NCBI RefSeq assembly: GCF_943734655.1
Contig: NC_071355.1
Span: forward strand, 207,501,603 to 207,565,602
DNA length: 64,000 nt
Reading direction: 5' to 3'
Origin: Sabethes cyaneus
Taxonomy: Eukaryota; Arthropoda; Insecta; Diptera; Culicidae
This document shows, piece by piece, positions 24,035 to 35,279 of this stretch. Position numbers and translations under genes: made by a program. The notes under the pieces were generated by a model. It saw nothing but the letters and a program-made list of their open reading frames with translations, was not told the DNA's origin and made no database searches. Within the stretch, counting starts at the first letter, position 1, and each line of letters starts with the position of its first letter.

Positions 24035-25450
24035 AAAACAAAACCACCTGATGTACCACCCTGATATGTGAATTCACGGTCACCCCAATAGCACAGAACA
24101 GAAGTGGAAGTATCCATCCAAATCCAAACACGTACATGCTACTTTCTACAGATACTAGCGGACCTGGCGGTAGCGAGTCACTTTTTTCCACGAAAACACT
24201 CGAACGCATACGAATGCACACGAAAACATGTGAGAGCTGCTACACGATTGGCAGCGAGCGTTCTGCTTATATTGCTGTTATTCGCTTTTGTACGAAAACC
24301 TTCCCAAAGAAAAATAAAAACAAAAAAAAACTCTGTTACCAGTTTTGATTACCGAATCGTTCGGACTTTCACTTCTGTTCTGTACCAATACGTCCGACGA
24401 CACTACCCTTGAAAAATTACGCCTTTTTTACCCAATTGCTAATGTCCGCATTTTTTTAAACTGGACCACTGTGCTATGGAACGTCTGGACTATTTTCGAT
24501 CATATTTGACATAGAATTTTGTTGACAAAGAGTAATCGCTCAAGGGAATTGTGAAAAGCGCAGTCCCTAACAAGAGAGAGGGTCGAAATAAAGAAACAGG
24601 CCTTTGTTTGTCTTGTATTATTGCGAATCAATAACAGATGTAAAGGCTGGATGATAAGTGTGGACTTTATAAACGACAGCAGCAGGGTCCAGGGTGACCA
24701 TAGACATGGAAGACACTTAAAAAGCTTTTCTTTTCTGTCTTTATAGCGATTCCCTGAGAGAAAACAGATGCACTTAGGCCGGAGGAGTAATAGCTATAAC
24801 TAATGCGGGTTAGTACCGAATGGCCGAATAACGAACAACCGAAATTTAAACCTAATTCCAACAACTGTCACAGAATTTGGCCGACTCACGAAAAGCCGAA
24901 CCCCTATTTGGCTGAGTTCCGAAAGGCTCAACATTGACTGAAGAGATTTCTTGAAATGCCTAATTAACTATGTTTTCGTTAAAAAAATGAATTGGAAAAC
25001 AGTTAACAAATAACTTTGATCGAACAAAAAATCCGAGGGGTTGTGTACAAGACACGAGCGCATATATAGGTGACGCAGGACTACGTAAGTCTCTTTGTAG
25101 TAATAGTGGCATGTATTCACGCTTGTAATCATTCGATTCATCAGGTATACATGCTATATGCAACATATATACATGCTACATGCGTTGTATGTAACATTTA
25201 TCAAAGTAGTAACATTGCATACGTTCAATTCTCAAAAGATTTTGCATTTGAAAACAATTTAACAAAATCAAGAACACAAACTATTGCTTTCCTGCTACCT
25301 TACTGAAATTAAAGATTGTTTTTATTATCCATGGTTTCCCACGTTGAAGGGATTTTACCAATTCAATCCTATTTTATCAACAGCACATATCTTTTTACTA
25401 CACTTCTAATGAAACGGCAAGCATGCGTATTCATACAGAGTCGTATTATA
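24035..25450. other. No gene; CGGCCGAA-like motif cluster at 24800-24930
   Basis: Near 24800-24930 several short, partly complementary motifs occur (CCGAATGGCCGAATAACGAA, TTTGGCCGACTC, AAAGCCGAACCC, CCGAAAGGCTC). They resemble the array at 26245-26480. No ends or target duplication were found, and no gene is recognised in the rest. Confidence 0.45.
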
Positions 25451-25454
25451 ACCG

Positions 25455-25830
25455 AACAGTACAGATGTAGCACATTTTTCCAACACAGATATCAAGTTCG
25501 CCGAGGTTTAATCGTCTCGCAGTAAAGAATTTGCGATCTGTTGGGACAACAAACTTGTGTCATTTTTTCTGGCACACTTCCCTAACACAGACATCAAATT
25601 GGACTAGGTTTAATAGCGTTCGTAAGAAATCTGTTGCCACGAGGGGGCTTTGTTACTCTTTCTGGCGTACTTCCCAAGCTAGGACATCAAAATGGTCTAG
25701 GTTGAGCCGTGGTGTTAAGAAATCTTGTTGAAATGAGGGAGCTCTGCCACTTGTTTTGGCTTACTTCCCAAGCACAGATATCAAATTGGTATAGGTTTAG
25801 ATCATCGTAAAGAATCTTCCAACCAATCAC
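25455..25830 (+). repeat. Minisatellite, about 4 units of 93-102 bp
   Basis: The anchor AACACAGACATCAAATTGG or variants occurs near 25482, 25584, 25676 and 25771, followed each time by an AGGTTTA or AGGTTGA stretch and a GTAAGAAATCT or TTAAGAAATCT segment. Units have diverged by substitutions and small indels. Short frames crossing units are not genes. An array of the same unit in opposite orientation lies at 56670-57030. Confidence 0.8.
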
Positions 25831-26224
25831 GAATTCTTCTGGTAAAACATAGGTTCATTATTTTCAATTTTTCAATAGTTCAACGTCAAGAATCCATACT
25901 TTTCTTCATTTGGGTCAATTCTTAAAAGATTTTCCGATCGATTGGTGTAAGAATATTGAATATCGTTCGGAAAACCGCTGAGCTATTAGCGCTCAAAACT
26001 TTTCATTTTTCGTGACGCTCGCATTTTTCGATTTTTTGGAATGACACCCTATCTCAAAACTTGCCGTAAGACGTAGTCCTACGTCAAAAGTGGGACAGCC
26101 CCCGCAGAAACCACTTTTATTCAGATGCATGCATTTTTCAGGTTTACTAACTAGTAGGGATTATCCCTTAGTTGAGTTCGAACGAGCGGTAGCGAGTAAG
26201 GACACCATATGATCAACATTTGTG

Positions 26225-26480
26225 CAGGTTAAAGGTTGCGAATATTTTCGGCCAAATATGACACTCGGCCATTCATATTCCGGCCATTCATGTTTTGGCC
26301 ATTAGATCTATTCTGCCATTTGTGTTACGACCATTCGTAGGTAATCCGCATATACATATACATTTGTGCAGGTCGTGAATATTTTCGGCCGAATATGACA
26401 TTCGGCCAGTCAGCCTTCGGCCATTAAATCTATTATGTCATTTGTTATTTCGGCCATTTGAGTTTTGGCCATTATTCCCA
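26225..26480. repeat. Tandem duplication with iterated CGGCCATT motif
   Basis: Two units starting GTGCAGGT and GAATATTTTCGGCC lie at about 26222 and 26365. Each is studded with CGGCCATTC, TTGGCCATT and CGGCCATTA. At least ten instances of the GGCCATT or GGCCAGT core fall in 250 bases. No coding region is seen. Confidence 0.7.
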
Positions 26481-26489
26481 CAAAAAAAA

Positions 26490-27685
26490 ACTACATAAAA
26501 TTCAAATAAAACCAAGCAATTGTAGATTTATTACTTGAGCTGTACAATTTTCAAAATATTTTATGAGGACCATTAAATTACAATCCTGGTCAAAAGAACG
26601 GCTCCCTCGTTTTCTTGGGACCAGATTGTCCGCTGGCCTCTTATATAGGAAACTATAGAAAATGGGACTGTTATGCGAGTAGCGGCAGTATAGTGAAGTA
26701 GCCATGATACGACAACAGTGATAAAACAATAAACTTCGTTTGCTGCGGATTGCCTGACCCTGATTGCATACCCTCTATGGCACACTAGACACGATGTCTG
26801 TTTTGGGTAATTGTGAGCAATCGCGGCACCTATCTAGCGGGCTTCATACCCTTTTCATATTTATTCAAACACAATATTGGACTGTATCGTTATAGATGAT
26901 TAAACGTGTTGCAAGGTCGTGTTCGTGGACGAATCCCTGCACAAGAATTTTACACGTCGTTCGATCGGTACCGTGCTCCGAAAGACAGTAAAATAAAAAA
27001 GCTCAAATAGGTACCAGAAAAGGCTAAAAAAGAGTGCCGTCAGAAAACGTTGTTGCCTTTTTTGGTATGAGGTTGATTGCCCGATTTGGTAGCTATCACT
27101 ATTCAAATTCGACCAAACAGGGGTACATTGACAATGACGTCACTGTGGTTTCCACAGAGTGAAACTCGTCTAATATCCCGAGGCTAAGACCGATTTAGGA
27201 ATACTGGTCGATTTTGAAACAGAGGAGTGAAACTGCAAGTGACAAGAGAGGGTTCAAGCGAAAATGAAACTTGACAAATGTAGGGGCATGAGGTGGGACC
27301 ATCATTATCAATCAAATCATGAAAAAATAGCTGTTGCTGGTACTGAGGTAGAAACAATGGTCTCACAATAGACATAATACCTAGTGATTTAACAAGACTT
27401 TCAGAAATGCCATATTTATCAAACTTTTCCTCAGACTTTGTTTCTCATACCATAAAATTTTGTAGATGATTGTAACTTTTTAAATAACTTGTTAAGCATG
27501 CATTTACAAATAATTCTGAAGCACCACAGGGTAGTAATCTGAGCCATTGTTATTTTGTATCTATTACAAATAACGCAGCGTTACTACCGTACTAGCACAG
27601 TTGTTACAAACCAGTTGTGGCAACCGACATATGACTAATTTCTGGCCTAATTAAGTTTCCATAAGCAGGAGAGCTAAAAGTGTGC
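26490..27685. other. No gene recognised
   Basis: Open frames up to 79 codons occur, without domain resemblance. No repeat copies shared with the rest of the window were noticed. Confidence 0.5.
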
Positions 27686-27689
27686 TGCT

Positions 27690-27975
27690 TGAGTATTCAA
27701 TAGAAATGGAAGGGTCTTCGTGCATATACTTTAAAGCGTGTAGAACGCTTATGGAGATTTACGGCGACAATGCTCTGGTAAATCATGTAGGGAATCGTTT
27801 CGGCGTTCCAAGAAAGATGATTTCAATGTACAAGGTAAGCCCTGCTTGTCCCACCCACAAAAGGTCAAACAAAGAAACGGAGGCATTATACTCGATAAAG
27901 GTCCATGTCAAATTACGCTGAAGAAGCTTGCTGAATCATTGGAAAGGACACAGGCAGTTTCAGTGTGTAATTGTA
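27690..27975 (+). pseudogene. Mariner transposase N-terminal remnant
   Basis: The frame reads CIYFKACRTLMEIYGDNAL, resembling the first helix of mariner DNA-binding domains (a variable lead, then T-LMLNEAYGD-). A later frame at 27905-27960 reads ITLKKLAESLERTQAVSV, which matches the second helix-turn-helix (ITIRELAEEL--SYGSV). The linker between them is degraded and no catalytic domain follows. Confidence 0.55.
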
Positions 27976-27979
27976 AGTA

Positions 27980-29695
27980 TTGTGTAATTGACACCCATTT
28001 TGAAATAAATGAGTTTTTGATCTTAAGTTCGGATAGCTGCCAACGGAACAACTGAACACCTCAGATTGTTGGATCGGATGACACTTTTGTAAACTTTTAA
28101 ACTTAAAGTTTAGATCTTTCTCGATCAGAAACTGATCATCGTCTGGGCGTATTTTGACTATTATATTCAATTCATAATGAATTCCAAATTCCAGACAATT
28201 CACTTTGATTCTTATATCAATTCATTAAGGCAAATTTTGTCAGATAATAAAAAGTAAATACAATAAAATAAAATAACAAAAATGTTGTGTTGTGCAAAAT
28301 ACAAAATTTGCCAATATTATCTTCTAAAAGTTACTAAGTCTGCATCAAAGCTCAATTGGTTTGATGCTTTTTCACTTGGACAAATATAGTCGCCAAATAA
28401 TAAAGCAAAATGCCACAAAACCACCCCGGCTCACGGTCATCACAGGTGAACACAGGTTGCTGCGGCAACGCGAAGATCGGAAATCTTCTTTATCCCAATA
28501 TGATATATACTACCATCGAGATTCATTAAATTTACAGCGATTATTATTCACCACAGCAAGGATACAAGGACCGGCCAGCCGGTTTGCTTGTCCCTTGTTA
28601 TTTCCTTTACGCCCGGTTCGCTTTGTTTCGTTCGTCTTTCGTTCTACATTCGTAAACCTACTCTTAAATAACATTTTCAGAACTCCTTTGATCACATCAT
28701 AACCAGCAGCCCTGGCTCTGTTCTGGGTTTGGTTTTGTTTAAAGAATACCTGTTCTTCACACACGATGGTGATTTAAATCCCCCGACCCAGCATCATTCT
28801 CGCTCGTTTTCCCTTCATTAAAATTCTTCTTCTTCATTCCGCTACGCTCTCTATAATTCATTCGTGCCAGGTCCGACGAGATTAGTTCAATCATTGACTC
28901 CGCACTAGGATGATGCAGCTCTATAGTGACTTAATTAAGTCCTAATCAATTCGAAATAAAATTCGGTTTCCTTTTATAATTTTGGAATGAGATTTATTTT
29001 CTGTTTCATTAAATGTAGTTTTCTATGCCGTTCTATAATGAAAATTTATTTTCTAAAAATACAGCTTCAGAATTAGTTGCTCGTTTTTCAAAGTAACAAT
29101 CAACAATTCAAGGCTAACAACCCAAGTGAAAATTATCAAATCAATTTTACCTATCCAAGCATGCAAAATAAGCTGTAAACAAAGGTTTCGCAACTTCACA
29201 CCTAGTGATTGGCACTTTCGAGCCTTCAAATGTGCCAACCAGAGCGCTAGCCAATCTCATGACTAATCGTGCTGATTGCCGTACTTTTACAAACATCCAG
29301 CTTCAGGTTAGTCCGGTTCAAGCGAGTGTGTCTCTAAAAATCTCCCGTGCGAAGAAACCTGCTTGGAGTTTATACTACACGGTGGCGCTGCTGGTAGCGG
29401 AGACCGGAGAGACAGATAGCATAATCGCAAAATTCAGCACATTCCTTTGCCAACACGTTCGAACGTCCTTGAGGCCATAATCCAGTGTGACCAGTTTGAA
29501 CTCACGGTAAGAGCCTTTTCGACGGGCCACGATTCTCACATGCGGAATATCACAAGGGGTGGGCGGTCAAAGGTGTCAACGTAAGTCTAATACTCGTATA
29601 ATTGACCGTGGGGAGTGGGGTCAGAAAGTTCGTACTCCAGAGGTGGACTTTCAACGATTGATTTCGGTGCGCTCAAATTAATTCGCTTAAGAATT
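27980..29695. other. No gene recognised
   Basis: The first half is AT-rich. 28560-28900 is richer in C and T, with CTTTCGTTC-like runs. Open frames up to 113 codons (28361-28702) have no recognisable domain. Confidence 0.5.
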
Positions 29696-29876
29696 TGCAG
29701 CTACCGTGCGAGTCCAAGAGTTTCCACCGAAATAGTGTGGCTCCGGTATGCTGCAGCCGATCTCATACAGGTGTAGCCATCGAAACCGGTTCCATCCGTT
29801 GACTGACTGACTGACGACTCCGGAGGCACTTGTTGGCTCAAAACATTTTCTGCGAAGCGACATTGATTTCGCTTAC

Positions 29877-29990
29877 AGCTGGAGATGCTCATCAATAAAC
29901 ACATCATTTGCTCGCAGACGCGAATGTGCGCGATTCGCAATTCGCGGATGTCTTGCTGGCGCACAGAGCCGAGTGTGTTGATGGAGGATG
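29877..29990 (-). CDS. Possible host exon (tentative)
   Basis: The minus-strand frame reads SINTLGSV, then RQQDIRELRIAHIRVCEQMM, then CLLMSISS. It is followed immediately by a good donor site, GTAAGC, at 29876-29871. Codon third positions in this stretch are GC-rich, unlike the flanks. Possible acceptors (TGTCAG, AATCAG) lie near 30000-30015. The LR--H---C-QM pattern is loosely reminiscent of chemoreceptor C-terminal helices, but that is a guess from a short match. A continuation exon was not identified. There is no initiator methionine in the conserved part. Confidence 0.25.
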
Positions 29991-30174
29991 ATGACTGATT
30001 AGCTCACTGACACGGCGGGATTAGCCAGGAATAGAATTGTGGATGGTGATTAGTCATAAAGCACATAAAATGACTACCACGTGATGACCAAATTTTGCAT
30101 TTGTTTGGAATTGAAACAAGTAAATAGTTGGTGTTTTTGGTTGCATTATCGCAGTGACGTAGAAGCAGGGCGTT

Positions 30175-30480
30175 CCAAACTAAACTTTTATGGATATATC
30201 GTCATCGAAATGTGACAATTTCGACTACGTTTTTTGAGGTGAACCAAGCTTCGAGCTGAGTTCTGATCTCTTCGGGAAAAGTGAGACGGTAACCTGTTAG
30301 TCATGGTGCATTCGTCGAAATAACCGTAGATATAGATACGTACTTTAAGGTTTGAACTATCAATATTCCACTTGATCGTTTCTCCTAAGCACTTTTTTAC
30401 GACTTCTGTGGCATGAGGCCGAGCATTGTCATGCAGCATGTATTCACGAATCAATTGATGTCTGTATCGATCGCCCGTAT
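30175..30480 (-). pseudogene. Mariner transposase C-terminal remnant
   Basis: On the minus strand, near 30440-30360, the frame reads LHDNARPHATEVVKKCLGET. The block HDNARPH contains the second catalytic Asp of mariner transposases. Further on, at about 30290-30210 in another frame, FPEEIRTQLEAWFTSK matches the usual EEIRTQLE-WF-SK segment near the C-terminus. The PPYSPDL-PSDYHLF region between them is replaced by unrelated sequence. Stops and a frameshift disable it. Confidence 0.75.
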
Positions 30481-30484
30481 TGGA

Positions 30485-31180
30485 ATTGCCAGATTTTAAC
30501 TTGTCACCAGATACATAGCATGACAGAAACAGAAACTGCTTGTTGTGTCACTCTAAATAATTCAGCAAGATTCACCCTAGTGCATTTCACATGAATATTG
30601 ATTGAGTAATGCCTGTTATTCTTCGTTTGTGAACTTTTTCGGCAGTCCAGAGCCATTTTATTATCAAATTTACTGCATAACATTGTATTCGAAGGTGCTA
30701 TTCGAAGGGTGAAAAGGCGGATAGCAGATGCCAGCAGATCCTTTTACGGATTACGCAGCCAGGGGTCCCGTGATAATTGTAGTTTCCACATATTCCACAA
30801 AAATATGCAACTTAACATTGTCTATAATTTTCCCTAAGTTCACATAAAGTGGAGAAACTTCGCAGAAGACATTAAGGTGATATCGTTAATAGTTCGACGG
30901 ACGATGTCTATGGTTTTTGAATCCGTCCCACTGTCCGTGGGTGCGAGCTCCACCTGCCATTGCATTTTTGGTCTATATCTAAATTTTTCAGTTCGCCCAA
31001 TTAATCATTCCTCGCATCATACACTTCCTCCCTTTTCAAAATATTGAAAATACATTACGTATTTTTCTCCCAGAAAAGAAAAATGTTACCTTCGTTTTGA
31101 TGTATGAATCATTTTCTGGGCGTTTGTCGTTTTAATTTTCACACACAAGGTTAACAATTCCAGCGATGATTTGATACCTA
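30485..31180. other. No gene recognised
   Basis: Nothing is recognised between the mariner remnant and the hairpin at 31182. Confidence 0.5.
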
Positions 31181-31181
31181 A

Positions 31182-31400
31182 ATATTGTCAATTGCAAGGA
31201 AAATTGTGCCATCCAAAGTGCGATATCGCTCATAAAAGTGCTATTTTGCATTAAATCGTTTCGGTATCTTCGGCGCACTTTTTCGTTATCTTCTAAGCAA
31301 TAAGTGCGCCGAAGATACCGAAACGATTTAATGCAAAATAACACTTTTACGAGCGATATCGCACTTTGGATGGTACAATTTTCCTTGCAATTGACAATAT
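31182..31400. repeat. Near-perfect hairpin, 99 bp arms, 21 b loop
   Basis: The left arm 31182-31280 and right arm 31302-31400 are reverse complements with three differences by eye, all transitions. The loop is 31281-31301. The arms begin ATATTGTCAATTGCAAGG and end CGGCGCACTT next to the loop. No target duplication longer than chance was found. A transcript from either strand would fold into a long duplex. A 91-codon minus frame over the hairpin (31132-31407) is probably incidental. Confidence 0.9.
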
Positions 31401-31564
31401 CTAGCAAAATGAAAATGATGGAAACCTTGTTTTTTCATCGTTTAGGTATACAGGTTTAGGTATGAGTTGTCTAACTTAGTAGTAACGGGTGACAACTAAA
31501 ATTTTGGCATTTTTTCGATGCCCCTATACTCAACAACAAACGAGTTCAGAGAGAAATAAGAGTA

Positions 31565-31758
31565 GGGGAATGTCGTCGTGGTTGGGCCGTCTTTTGGTCC
31601 ATGAATTCCATTTTAAAAGAAGTTTTGGAAATTCAACAAAGGTCTTACTACAAAGGTCTAACTACGAACTATTATTAAGACCTTTGTTAAATTTCCAAAG
31701 TTTCTTTTGAAATGAAATTTGTAGACCAAAAGATGGCCCAACCACGACGACATTCCCC
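31565..31758. mobile_element. Short fold-back MITE (194 bp)
   Basis: The ends are GGGGAATGTCGTCGTGGTTG and its inverse. The arms are complementary almost to the centre (AAAGGTCTTACTAC against the region near 31670). TA is on both sides (31563-31564 and 31759-31760). The ends match those of the 921 bp MITE at 15430-16350, so it is probably a deletion derivative of that family. Confidence 0.85.
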
Positions 31759-31956
31759 TATGTGTGTGTTAGCTCTCTCTACTCTCCTCTTTCTGTTAAT
31801 ATTTTTTGTTGTGTTTATGCTTGCCCAGTTTTGCTTAAAATGGCGTCCAAACATGGAGCATTTCGAAAGCGCGTTGTAAACTTCTACGAACTGCTACAGA
31901 AATCTCGGCAAAAAGTATACGGTACAACATTTATATCCTAAGATGCCCAACAACTA

Positions 31957-32345
31957 TTCGCAAGCCAAAGACAAAATTTTATTTTTTCAGGCATCTATTT
32001 TTCTTCTTTTTCGTTTTTCTCAAGCTGTGTTTTGTTTACGAAACTGAAAAGTTATAAAAGTTTTTGCCAAAGTACTACCAACAAAACAAAAAAAAAGTTG
32101 GTTCCAATACGTTGTGTAGTTTCTGAGAAAAAGGTATATAAAGTTTAAAAATCATGGTGTTTCAGGAGCGACGTGTTATTCCGCCGAAGTTGTTCCACGC
32201 CGCACTGGAATGCTTATGTGTATGATCGTTTTTCAGTCACTTCCCGTGGTCGGATCATTACAAATTTAGTATCAAAATAAGCGGAAAAGATTGCAGAATC
32301 AAAATCTGAAATAAAAAAATAATGATTTTTTCAAAATTTTTAGTC
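31957..32345. mobile_element. AT-rich interspersed repeat, copy 2
   Basis: This is the same block as 6523-6911, with near-identical landmarks such as GGAATGCTTATGTGTATGA and the terminal TTTTTAGTCAT. Here it interrupts the IS630-like transposase after the N-terminal piece, showing that it is a mobile insertion. Target duplication is not clear. Confidence 0.7.
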
Positions 32346-32517
32346 ATTTATGTCCCTTTAACAAAAAGCCTACTGGTCTGGCTATCAATTAAGATGTGCT
32401 CAGACGAATGTTTGAAGAAAATGTTGATCCCGTTTCTACAAAAATATCATATTATCATGCAGATGGACAATACGTGTTTTGGCTAGGTAGAGCATCATCA
32501 CATTACGCGATAAAAAC

Positions 32518-33592
32518 CAGGGATGGAAAAAATCGCTTCTAGCGATCAAGATTATAGGAGCGATCAGATTCAGATTCATTGACATCACTACTTGTTAGCG
32601 ACAAATACTTTGTCGCGATCTGTACAGATTATGGTAAACCTCATGTCAGATCATGTTCATTGCATAATCGCGCTGAGAAATATAAGATATAGAGTATGTT
32701 GCTGCTTTATCGTAATTGCCTATTCCCGTCCTATCCAACACAAATTATTAAAAATAACAGCATTGTTATGACACACAATGCAAAACTAGTTATTCCCCAA
32801 TATTTTAGTTTATTGTCTATCATACGTGATCAATCAAAGTGAGCTGAGATCGATTTAAATGCTTTTTATAGAAGTCCTACCAGCCAAATTTCCTACGTTT
32901 TTTCGTGCGACGAAGAAGAAAATGTAGACTAATCGTTTTAATTTCCGTCATTCATAAATGAAAATAACTCACGAAAGGCATTGTCGTTTTTCTACAGCCA
33001 GGAAAACTTGCCTGACCTGCAGAAATTTTGCAGAATAACATTTGTCATGCCGTCCTACACAAATCTATGCGCGTTAGCTTCGTAAACATTGTTGTGATTT
33101 TTAGTTCAGACGATGAAAAATTTTGATGAACGGATTTTAAAACGGTACGACGAATTTAAGAAATAAAATCAGTTGCGTAATTTCAATAATATGCTTTAAT
33201 AATTGCTTTTCAGTGATACCAAAGTTCACGGATCGGAAGGTAAGTGTGTTTTAGTCAACTCAGCACAAGAACTTTTGGAGTATTCATTAAATCCATCCAA
33301 CAAATGATGAAAATTAGAATGGCTTTACTTATTACGACGGGAATTAGAAATAAACCCTACAGACGATTGGTTGTGTGCAGCGTGTGAATCTCAATACAAA
33401 CAACACGAGCAACCTTTTTTCTCGCAGTTAGATAAGATGTAACACTATGATCGACTGCTGAGACTGTTTAGAGAACAAAATCTTGTGATCAATATTAAAG
33501 ATTCACTGTTCGTCATGTATTGTACGGATCATGATCTGTGCGTGTGGCGATAACTCACAGATTTGATCAACATCACTGATTTTCCATCTCTG
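32518..33592. mobile_element. hAT-type MITE with 8 bp target duplication
   Basis: The ends are CAGGGATGGAAAA and, inverted, CAGAGATGGAAAATCAG. The perfect 8-base duplication ATAAAAAC lies at 32510-32517 and 33593-33600. An 8-base target and CAGGG-type ends are hallmarks of hAT elements. The element splits the transposase frame of its host. The homologous minus-strand copy near 11748 has the uninterrupted site. A family 1 TA MITE (32692-33357) is nested within it, so the hAT element itself is only about 0.4 kb. No hAT transposase is present. Confidence 0.92.
32692..33357. mobile_element. TA-target MITE, family 1, copy 2 (666 bp)
   Basis: Same family as 4436-5076. The left end has one change (GAGTATGTTGCTGC) and the right end ATAAACCC is intact. 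TA lies at 32690-32691 and 33358-33359. It is inserted in the hAT MITE. It retains the exon-like block CTTTTCAG ... GTAAGTGT near 33206-33248. Confidence 0.9.
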
Positions 33593-33870
33593 ATAAAAAC
33601 ACAATCGTTCCTGAATACCCATTCGATCCCATTTGTACTCAAAAACTACGACCCGACAAAATTGTTTCAGTGCGTCCAATTGAAGATTTCTTCGGGATTT
33701 TGAGTTCCTTGGTGTATAAAAATAACTGGAGAGCCACGAATTGCAAACAGTTGATTGGTAGAATTAAGAGATGCATTCGCAAAGTTGACATGAGGGCCGT
33801 ACAATGCTCCCGTTCCGACATCAAACGGAAGCTTCGCCGAACAGCCGATTACGGACCGTTTTCAAATGTA

Positions 33871-35145
33871 CCGCCATCCGGGGTGAGATTGTGCCACGGG
33901 GGTGAGATTGTGCCAAAAACCAAAAATGTTTATTAGTGAAATTTTTTTATATCTATAAAAACTGGTGACCTAAATTCAAAATGATGATGAAAATAACATA
34001 TTTATTCATAACTTAGAATGGAACACAGATAATATTAGCAAACTATTTAGCCTAAACAGGGTTTCAAAGTTCGCGAACAAAAATACACGGAAATAACGCT
34101 TGTAAAAAATGTCCCCCATAAACCAACCCAAACAAGAAATCGCATCAACTTGCTATTTTGAAGGTATATAAACTAATCATTTACAATGTATTGAAAGGTT
34201 ATTATGCGTTGGATAAGTTTTGATTATGAAAATAATATTTTTCGAAACTTTGTAGTTTTCGAGCTTCACGGGGGTGAGATTGTGCCAAGCCATAATGATC
34301 GATCCAATTTGTGGATTTCACATACACAACAAAAATACGTCAGTATACACCAGTACACTCACATTCTTTACTATTGAGCACAATATTTTGACAGATTAGA
34401 TTGCATCATCCATTTTGGAGCATAGGTCTGCTAAATAAATTAAACTAATTTTTATTTTTTCTCTGGAAATTTCAGATGCTCAGATAAACACTCTAATATA
34501 AGACACCGGGTATAAACTGCCAGTTTTAACGAGGGGGAGGGGGGTGGGATGGGCTACATGTTCTGCGGCAGCGGGTTCTCGAACGAAGTAATGGTTACTT
34601 TTGTTAAATGATCAAATAGGTATGCCCCCTTAAGATACACCCCTTCATATATCTCCCACTTGTTAACCCTAGAAACGCTACTGGCTATATAAAGGCTGTC
34701 CATTGACTACGAACTCATTTTTAGTTATTTCAGACCGCCTCGGGTTATTTTCGTTCATACTTTTTGTATGATGCGTTGTTTTTGGTCGACCCCCTGCCCC
34801 TGATAGTCCAATCAGTTCATGGACGGCCCCATATGAAATACTTTATACTGATATTTATGTGTATTGTTTATAAACATGCTAACGTTCACTGTTTAGGTTT
34901 TTAGCTTAACTTTAAATTTTTGGCACAATGTCACCCCCTAGAAGGGGTGAGATTGTGCCAAAGTTCATGCACTTCCAGTAAAATTAGGTTTCATTGTAAC
35001 TAAACCATCTCTACGGTAGTTGTTAATTGAACAATTTAGTACATATTGACAGGTTTGAAATCAACTTAGTTCCTAAATTGTGTGTATACTGAGCTAAAGA
35101 ACAAAACCATATGCTTTTTTGGCACAATCTCGCCCCGGACGACGG
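33871..35145. mobile_element. TA-target element with iterated GTGAGATTGTGCCA motif, copy A (1275 bp)
   Basis: The inverted ends are CCGCCATCCGGGGTGAGATT and, from the right, CCGTCGTCCGGGGCGAGATT. TA lies at 33869-33870 and 35146-35147. The motif GGTGAGATTGTGCCA or a close variant appears at the left edge twice, near 34264 and 34946, and inverted near 34919 and 35120. The homologous site near 11500 (minus) is uninterrupted, confirming the boundaries. No protein is encoded; the interior is AT-rich. A second copy lies at 47335-48569. Confidence 0.9.
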
Positions 35146-35279
35146 TACATTAATTTTTTTTTTCAACAATGGATAATGTATCTTTTATTTCGGTAGATCA
35201 GATCTTCTTCACGGATCTTTGTCTTTTTTTGACAGCTTGAGAAAAAAAATCCAAAATTTTAGATGTCACCCGTTACAAA

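Larger units (their letters stand above)
31841..33868 (+). pseudogene. Interrupted IS630-like transposase gene
   Basis: This is the coding part of the host element. The N-terminal piece (31841-31955) starts at a good ATG with MASKHGAFRKR and ends at DAQQLFASQRQ before an AT-rich insertion. The catalytic piece resumes at about 32350 with a PTGLAIN--VLRRMFEENVDP reading. It stops at the hAT insertion (32518), resumes at 33601 with TQSFLNTHSIPFVLKNYDP, and ends in RRTADYGPF near 33866. A block between the N-terminal and catalytic pieces appears lost. It cannot make a transposase. Confidence 0.8.
31485..35273 (+). mobile_element. IS630/Tc1-mariner-like element with four insertions
   Basis: Terminal repeats: the left is ACGGGTGACAACTAAAATTT and the complement of the right is ACGGGTGACATCTAAAATTT. 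TA flanks both (31483-31484 and 35274-35275). Transposase pieces read in order: MASKHGAFRKRVVNFYELLQ from about 31841; YYHADGQYVFWLGRASSHYA at about 32451-32510, where the usual catalytic Asp of the WPD-A--H block is Gly; then PIEDFFGILSSLVYKNNW at about 33675. Insertions lie at 31565-31758, 31957-32345, 32518-33592 and 33871-35145. Without them about 0.85 kb remains. The family is shared with 11372-11935 (minus). Confidence 0.9.

Noticed and set aside
25455..25830. CRISPR-like array
   Set aside because: Repeat units are about 100 bases, diverged and without unique spacers; this is a eukaryotic minisatellite.
31132..31407. 91-codon minus-strand frame
   Set aside because: It covers a near-perfect palindrome, so the two halves encode related nonsense; no domain.
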